DNA of 45,772 nucleotides from Verrucomicrobiota bacterium (GTDB lineage Bacteria; Verrucomicrobiota; Verrucomicrobiia; Limisphaerales; SIBE01): assembly GCA_027623095.1 (NCBI GenBank), contig JAQBVM010000012.1:1-45772 (forward strand), given 5' to 3'. Of this stretch, positions 41,482-45,772 are shown piece after piece (position 1 is the first letter of the stretch; each line of letters starts with the position of its first letter). Below the pieces are notes generated by a model. The model did no database searches and was not told the origin of the DNA. It saw only the letters and a program-made list of their open reading frames with translations. The translations under genes were made by a program, and so were the position numbers.

Positions 41482-41622
41482 GCGGGTCCCGCGCTGAATT
41501 CCAGGATTTCAATTCCGTGCAAATGCGCCAGTGAGGTGTTCGGCCCGAACCAGGAATTACCGGATCTCAAACACCTCCGGACGCCGAAACCCGACGGAGC
41601 GGAATTGGATGAATCGCGGCTC

Positions 41623-41889
41623 TTACCCGTAGAGGCGATGAGCCTCCTCGTAATTGAGCCGGCGGGCGCGGATCAAGCCACCTGCGACGCTTTCGCCGTG
41701 AGGATCCACATAAACTCGACCGGTTCGCTTTTCAACGCCCGGATTCACGTCCAGGATGTGCAAATTGAAAATATAGGCCGGACCGCTGAGAGCTTTGAAC
41801 CAGTGTACATTGTCCTTGTAGTCAGAGACTGAGGAAGTTTTCCTCGTACGAGCCGAAGTCACGGGGCATATTCTTCTTGAAAGGAATTT
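41623..41889 (-). pseudogene. Frameshifted C-terminal gene remnant, family not recognised
   Basis: On the minus strand two overlapping frames look like halves of one protein. One reads KKNMPRDFGSYEENFLSL and stops. The next frame reads SVSDYKDNVHWFKALSGPAY and IFNLHILDVNPGVEKRTG, then VYVDPHGESVAGGLIRARRL, ending EEAHRLYG at 41623. Joining them needs one frameshift near 41835-41850. The sequence is clearly protein-like, but I cannot name the family. The intervals 41482-41622 and 41890-42018 show no gene. The region lies downstream of the orphan DUF1501 gene. Confidence 0.45.
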
Positions 41890-42018
41890 AGTTTTTCACG
41901 GTGGACGCAGCCATAGCCGTCCAAGGGCGCAGGCACCCACGTCAGAGAAGCGTCTCCATGGTGTTCCCCAGAACCTTCGGTTTGTTTCAAAACCGCCTTC
42001 GAACGAACAGGCTCGGGA

Positions 42019-43386
42019 TCACGTTAATTCCCGAATGGGCTGAATCCCGGAATCAACGAGATACTGCGGTCGTCCTTGAATGTCTTCAACCGTTGCCGTC
42101 CTTACATCCACTCCAACGTTCTGGTAGAGCGTCGCGAAGATTTCTTGGAATTTTACCGGTCGCTCCGCGATGTCTCCACCCGTGCGGTCGGTGGCGCCGA
42201 TCACCTGCCCTGTTCGCATCCCACCGCCCGCAAGCACCGCGAAATTCGCGCGCGGCCAATGGTCACGGCTGTTCAAGTGGTTAAGTTTTGGGGTTCGCCC
42301 AAACTCTCCCCACATGACGACGGAAACGTCTTTGTCCAAACCACGCTCATGCAAATCCGTGATCAGCGCGGACAAGCCCTGATCCAACAGCGGAAATTCC
42401 TCCCGAGAACGCGGAAAATTCATTCCGTCACCTCCGTGCCAGTCCCATCGACTATAGTTCAGCGAAACGACGCGCGCACCCGCTTCGACAAGACGGCGAG
42501 CAAGCAAAAAATTCCGGATCATTTTCGGAGCGCCGTCTCGTTGGTAGCGCGGATCGTTCTGACCGTAACGTTCCAGAATATTTGGATCCTCTTTAGTAAG
42601 ATCAAGCGCATCCACCATTCCGCTGCCAGATAGAATACCGAGAGCCTGTTGATTAAATGTGTCCAGCCCCTTCATCACACCGGTCACATCGGCATCCCTT
42701 CTGAAGCGGTCGAACGACTTGCGGAGACGTTCGCGATCACTAAGACGTTCCAGAGTGATCGCCTCCAAAGTCATGTTCCGCGCCTTCGCATTCGGGTCTT
42801 TCTCCACGAGATTCATCGGACTGTGGGCCGGACCTGTGAACCCGCCGTCGCCCGCTTCGCCCCAAGTGCGATTCCCTGTGGGATACATCAATGCGACATT
42901 TGCGGGAATTCCGGGATTCGCGCCTTGAATTTTCGAAACCCAAGATCCAAGCATCGGCCAGCCGCCTTGCGGAGCACGGTCTCTCCGCGTGTGCCCGGTC
43001 ATGCACTGAAAACAGTCATGAGCCCCGTCCGAATCCGCAATCGAGCGAATAATGGCAAATTTATCGGCAATCTTCGCCAAACGCGGAAAGTGCTCGCAGA
43101 TTTCGATTCCGGAAACATTTGTCCGCACAGGCTTGAATTCACCCCGGTATTCGGAGGGCGCCTCCGGCTTGAGGTCGAACATGTCCAGATGGGAGGGCCC
43201 ACCCGGCAAATAGATATTGATGATGGCTTTGTGAGATCGACCTGTTCCTGCTTTTGCCTCCGCAGAGAGCAGTTGCGAGAGAGACAGGCCTCCAGCGGCC
43301 ATCCCTCCGATTTTCAAGAAATGCCGGCGTGAAATACCATCGCAGTGGTTCGCACGCTGATCGGACTGACCTAGAATCGTTAGCAT
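42019..43386 (-). CDS. DUF1501 protein, Tat-exported, without adjacent cytochrome
   Basis: 455 residues. A Tat signal is present (SRRHFLKIGGMAAGGLSLSQ). DUF1501 landmarks are IINIYLPGGPSHLDMFDLKP, AIIRSIADSDGAHDCFQCMT, NYSRWDWHGGDGMNFPR and VVMWGEFGRTPKLN, then SRDHWPRANFAVLAGGG. It is of the second DUF1501 subtype (ending DIQGRPQYLVDSGIQPIREL), distinct from the protein at 36475. GGAG lies 9 bases before ATG 43386. Such genes normally follow a DUF1549/DUF1553 cytochrome gene. Here the upstream region is a 289-bp hairpin-bearing spacer and the downstream region holds only remnants, so its partner appears lost or located elsewhere. Confidence 0.93.
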   Translation of the reverse strand: MLTILGQSDQRANHCDGISRRHFLKIGGMAAGGLSLSQLLSAEAKAGTGRSHKAIINIYLPGGPSHLDMFDLKPEAPSEYRGEFKPVRTNVSGIEICEHFPRLAKIADKFAIIRSIADSDGAHDCFQCMTGHTRRDRAPQGGWPMLGSWVSKIQGANPGIPANVALMYPTGNRTWGEAGDGGFTGPAHSPMNLVEKDPNAKARNMTLEAITLERLSDRERLRKSFDRFRRDADVTGVMKGLDTFNQQALGILSGSGMVDALDLTKEDPNILERYGQNDPRYQRDGAPKMIRNFLLARRLVEAGARVVSLNYSRWDWHGGDGMNFPRSREEFPLLDQGLSALITDLHERGLDKDVSVVMWGEFGRTPKLNHLNSRDHWPRANFAVLAGGGMRTGQVIGATDRTGGDIAERPVKFQEIFATLYQNVGVDVRTATVEDIQGRPQYLVDSGIQPIRELT

Positions 43387-43439
43387 AAGTGTTGCTCCGG
43401 TTCGATAAAGAATGCCTTATGGAATACGTGTGACAATAG

Positions 43440-43484
43440 ATCCAACCATCAAAATTCCAAGAGAATTTTGATGGTTGGATTTTT
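43440..43484 (+). terminator. Perfect 18-bp hairpin followed by T run
   Basis: The arms ATCCAACCATCAAAATTC (43440-43457) and GAATTTTGATGGTTGGAT (43463-43480) pair without mismatch around a 5-nt loop, and the right arm runs into TTTTT. This has the form of a plus-strand terminator, but no plus-strand gene lies upstream. It is in the divergent spacer between the DUF1501 gene and the GH10-like gene. It could end a small RNA or antisense transcript, or be a repeat. Confidence 0.55.
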
Positions 43485-43591
43485 CGATTCGCCGCATTGC
43501 GACCAAAGCCAGCCTTGTTCGGGGTCTATCCATAGTAAGTTCAGAGTTCCAGTATTTCCCGCACGTTCACTGAGGGATCAAACTTAAAAGT

Positions 43592-43635
43592 GTCTTTCAT
43601 ACTGTTGTCGCGCCTGCGAAAACAGTATGAAAGAC
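43592..43635. promoter_or_regulatory. 15-bp inverted repeat, possible operator
   Basis: GTCTTTCATACTGTT (43592-43606) and AACAGTATGAAAGAC (43621-43635) form a perfect inverted repeat with a 14-nt spacer, 40 bp upstream of the GH10-like gene start. Size, symmetry and position fit a dimeric regulator site, but no cognate regulator is visible. A shorter palindrome, CTGTG ACAGA CACAG, lies just downstream at about 43650. Confidence 0.45.
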
Positions 43636-43675
43636 TGTCGAGCGTAGTTCTGTGACAGACACAGTCAGCGGAGTA

Positions 43676-45211
43676 ATGATGATGAAGAAAGCGAAAACAC
43701 TTCAATCCGGCGTCTTAGGCGTGCTGATGGTGGCACTCCAAAGTGCATGGTGCGCTACTCTAGACCAGCCGCCGCCGCCACTCCGCGAGTTTCGTGGCGC
43801 TTGGATTGCGACCGTCTCCAACATTGATTGGCCTTCCAAACCAGGGCTCACGAGTGCGCAACAACAGACAGAGCTCATTGCGATTCTCGACACAGCCGCA
43901 AGACTCAAACTGAACGCTCTTTTCCTGCAGGTCCGCCCGGCATGCGACGCGCTTTATCAATCGAAAATTGAGCCGTGGTCCGAGTATCTGACCGGAGAGC
44001 AGAATTCCCCCCCGAATCCATATTACGATCCACTCGAATTCGCGGTCACGCAGGCGCATCGTCGGGGATTGGAACTGCACGCTTGGTTCAACCCTTTTCG
44101 GGCACGACAATCTTCAGCCAAGTCCGCCCCTTCAGCCAGCCACGTAAGCCGGCGCTACCCAAAACTGGTCAAAGCGTATGGTTCCTACCTATGGCTCGAT
44201 CCCGGGGAGCCCCTTGCACAGGATTACTCGACGGCGGTGATTCTGGATGTTGTCAGACGATACGACATTGATGGCGTCCACCTTGATGACTACTTCTATC
44301 CCTATCAAAAAACGAACACATTGGGCCAGGCAATCGATTTCCCCGATGAGTCTAGCTGGCAGCAGTTCAAGGCAAGCGGCGGAAGCTTAAGCCGAAGCGA
44401 TTGGAGACGAAGGAACGTGGACGAGTTTGTTCGGAAACTTTATCTCCGCATCAAAGAGGAGAAGCGTTGGGTCAAGTTTGGCATCAGTCCTTTTGGGATC
44501 TGGCGACCCGGTTATCCGCCGCAAATCGTTGGCCTTGATGCCTACGCTGAAATCTTCGCTGATTCGAGAAAATGGATGCTAAACGGCTGGGCCGATTACT
44601 TCTCTCCTCAACTCTACTGGCCTGTGGCGTCGAAGAAACAGAGCTTCCAGGCGCTATTGGATTGGTGGGCGGACCAGAATAGCAAGCAGCGGCATCTGTG
44701 GCCGGGGATGAGGTCCGAGAAAGTCGGAAAGGACTGGACTGCCTCGGAAATCACCGACCAGGTTCAAAGAACCAGAAAACAAACCGGCGCATCGGGCCAT
44801 GTGCATTGGAACGTCTCCGCCTTGATGACCCCATCCCGCGAACTGAATGCGGCATTGCTCAAGGATGCTTACGTAGGACCGGCTCTCGTTCCGGCCTCTC
44901 CGTGGCTCGACAACAAACCTCCAGCAAAACCGAAAGCTTATTTCGAGAAAAACCAAGACTCGGACACTACAACCCTTCACTGGGAAAATGGCGGTCGCGA
45001 GTCGGTCTGGTTATGGATCCTCCAAACCAAAGTTCACAATCGCTGGTCCACAGAGATCCTTCCAGGCGCAAGAAGCGCTCAAATTTTCGGGGGGAACAGC
45101 AGGCACGCTTCACCGGAACAGATCGCGATTTCCGCAGTCGATCGGTGCGGGAATATGGGACCGACAGAAACCCTCAATAACGCGCCCCCAAAGCGCCGAG
45201 GAACGAACTAA
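43676..45211 (+). CDS. GH10-like glycosylhydrolase (DUF187/YngK type), secreted
   Basis: 511 residues from ATG 43676, which heads a run of three ATG codons after a GGAG site; GTG 43652 would add eight residues. A signal peptide covers about residues 4-27 (GVLGVLMVALQSAWCA). The catalytic TIM barrel (about 35-385) starts with REFRGAWIATVSNIDWPS and contains LNALFLQVRPACDALY, GLELHAWFNPFRA and the DGVHLDDYFYPY strand with acidic residues. The C-terminal about 100 residues form a beta domain. The family acts on polysaccharides or peptidoglycan-like substrates; specificity is not readable here. It is preceded by an inverted repeat that may control it. Confidence 0.9.
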   Translation: MMMKKAKTLQSGVLGVLMVALQSAWCATLDQPPPPLREFRGAWIATVSNIDWPSKPGLTSAQQQTELIAILDTAARLKLNALFLQVRPACDALYQSKIEPWSEYLTGEQNSPPNPYYDPLEFAVTQAHRRGLELHAWFNPFRARQSSAKSAPSASHVSRRYPKLVKAYGSYLWLDPGEPLAQDYSTAVILDVVRRYDIDGVHLDDYFYPYQKTNTLGQAIDFPDESSWQQFKASGGSLSRSDWRRRNVDEFVRKLYLRIKEEKRWVKFGISPFGIWRPGYPPQIVGLDAYAEIFADSRKWMLNGWADYFSPQLYWPVASKKQSFQALLDWWADQNSKQRHLWPGMRSEKVGKDWTASEITDQVQRTRKQTGASGHVHWNVSALMTPSRELNAALLKDAYVGPALVPASPWLDNKPPAKPKAYFEKNQDSDTTTLHWENGGRESVWLWILQTKVHNRWSTEILPGARSAQIFGGNSRHASPEQIAISAVDRCGNMGPTETLNNAPPKRRGTN

Positions 45212-45338
45212 CCCCCAGTGACCTTTGCTCGGATGGTTGTTCAATCCGAAACGCAATTCTCGTTTTCAAGAACCTGCTTGCAGAAAAGATGGTCATGAAC
45301 CTATTTGGGTGAAAAACCGGATAGCACGTATCAAAAGA

Positions 45339-45734
45339 ATGGAATTCGAGGTCTTTATCACCGCCCATCCAAAGGATTTTGCCGTCTTGCCCAATTGTAT
45401 TAGGTCAATTCTGGACTTCGTCACGCCAAGACCGGAATCGGTGACAATCGTAGCGAAAGAACAATCCGGCGATCTGGAACGAATTCTCAAAGCGACCGGA
45501 TCCGTCTTTTTACGTGAGGACGCGATCATTTCCGACTGCAAGCGCAACTCGATGCCTACAATTACCTTCAGGAGCGAGGATCGGACAGGATGGTATTTTC
45601 AACAATTTCTGAAATTGGGCATCGCGAGATTGTCTCGGCGTCCGTTTTACATGGTGGCCGATGCCGATACCCTGTTTATTCGGACAACACCTCTTTACCG
45701 CGAAAACAGGCTCTTCGTGTACTCGAGTGGGTGA
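45339..45734 (+). CDS. DUF6492-like (glycosyltransferase-fold) protein, probably interrupted
   Basis: 131 residues from ATG 45339 (MEFEVFITAHPKDF); an upstream in-frame TTG at 45225 gives a less protein-like extension. Visible features are SVTIVAKEQSGD, a WYFQQFLKLGIAR segment and FYMVADADTLFIRTTPLY, where DAD resembles the DxD sugar-nucleotide motif of GT-A folds. Members of this group are normally about 250 residues or longer. Here the frame ends at TGA 45732-45734 directly after YSSG. Omitting one base there would continue as EFQQKSGFEPM. A frameshift (natural or sequencing) near the window edge is therefore suspected, and the gene may continue beyond it. Confidence 0.6.
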   Translation: MEFEVFITAHPKDFAVLPNCIRSILDFVTPRPESVTIVAKEQSGDLERILKATGSVFLREDAIISDCKRNSMPTITFRSEDRTGWYFQQFLKLGIARLSRRPFYMVADADTLFIRTTPLYRENRLFVYSSG

Positions 45735-45772
45735 ATTCCAGCAGAAAAGCGGCTTTGAGCCAATGTAAATGG

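Noticed and set aside
42649-43332. 227-codon plus-strand open frame
   Set aside because: It is the antisense shadow of the second DUF1501 gene.
1-45772. CRISPR array, tRNA, rRNA, prophage or integrase
   Set aside because: No regularly spaced direct repeats, cloverleaf-like sequence, rRNA segment, or phage or integrase protein was seen on either strand.

Overview
The window looks like chromosome from a member of the Verrucomicrobiota, most likely a soil or freshwater relative of the Pedosphaera/Limisphaerales group. This is inferred from gene content: Planctomycete/Verrucomicrobia-type surface cytochromes with their DUF1501/DUF1552 partners, DUF1080 proteins, a propeller-type sensor kinase, RNase Y, many Tat-type secreted enzymes, and two secreted proteins sharing a short C-terminal domain. 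No phage, plasmid, CRISPR array, rRNA or tRNA was seen.

Layout. (1) 1-3267, minus: the N-terminal 1089 residues of a large sensor histidine kinase, cut by the window edge. (2) 3352-3475: a 102-bp MITE-like insertion with 19-bp terminal inverted repeats and an 11-bp target duplication. (3) 3534-6634, plus: purB, a short-chain dehydrogenase and a ROK kinase, tightly packed. (4) 6697-9093, minus: a helicase with an N-terminal nuclease-like domain. (5) 9236-10198, plus: a membrane-anchored coiled-coil protein and a 58-residue lipoprotein. (6) 10257-13839, minus: rny, 5-formyl-THF cyclo-ligase and rarA, each overlapping by 4 bp. (7) 14208-15716: a POT peptide transporter. (8) 15760-20461, minus: a probable four-gene exported sugar-oxidation operon made of DUF1080, a mannonate-dehydratase-like barrel, a 2Fe-2S subunit and a molybdopterin subunit. 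(9) 21117-28178: a secreted PA14 protein, then a convergent DUF1592 cytochrome/DUF1552 pair. (10) 28587-33114: an Hsp70-like protein, an alpha/beta hydrolase and a fused TIM-barrel/DUF1080 protein. (11) 33159-41025, plus: a PSD1 cytochrome, DUF1501 and a 1000-residue secreted protein. (12) 41026-42018: gene remnants and a palindromic repeat. (13) 42019-45734: an orphan DUF1501 protein, a GH10-like hydrolase and a probably interrupted DUF6492-like protein.

Working together: most accessory genes appear to serve extracytoplasmic breakdown of polysaccharides or glycosides. The cytochrome plus DUF1501/DUF1552 pairs are a hallmark of these phyla with poorly known biochemistry. The DUF1080, UxuA-like and molybdenum hydroxylase operon, and the TIM-barrel/DUF1080 fusion, suggest oxidative or keto-sugar steps outside the cytoplasm. 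The housekeeping genes (purB, rny, cyclo-ligase, rarA) are conventional.

The least explained content is the non-coding repeat load. It includes two copies of a structured ~170-bp element whose stem carries a pairing-preserving substitution, a MITE, a palindrome translated in frame inside the sensor kinase, and further palindromic units next to broken genes.
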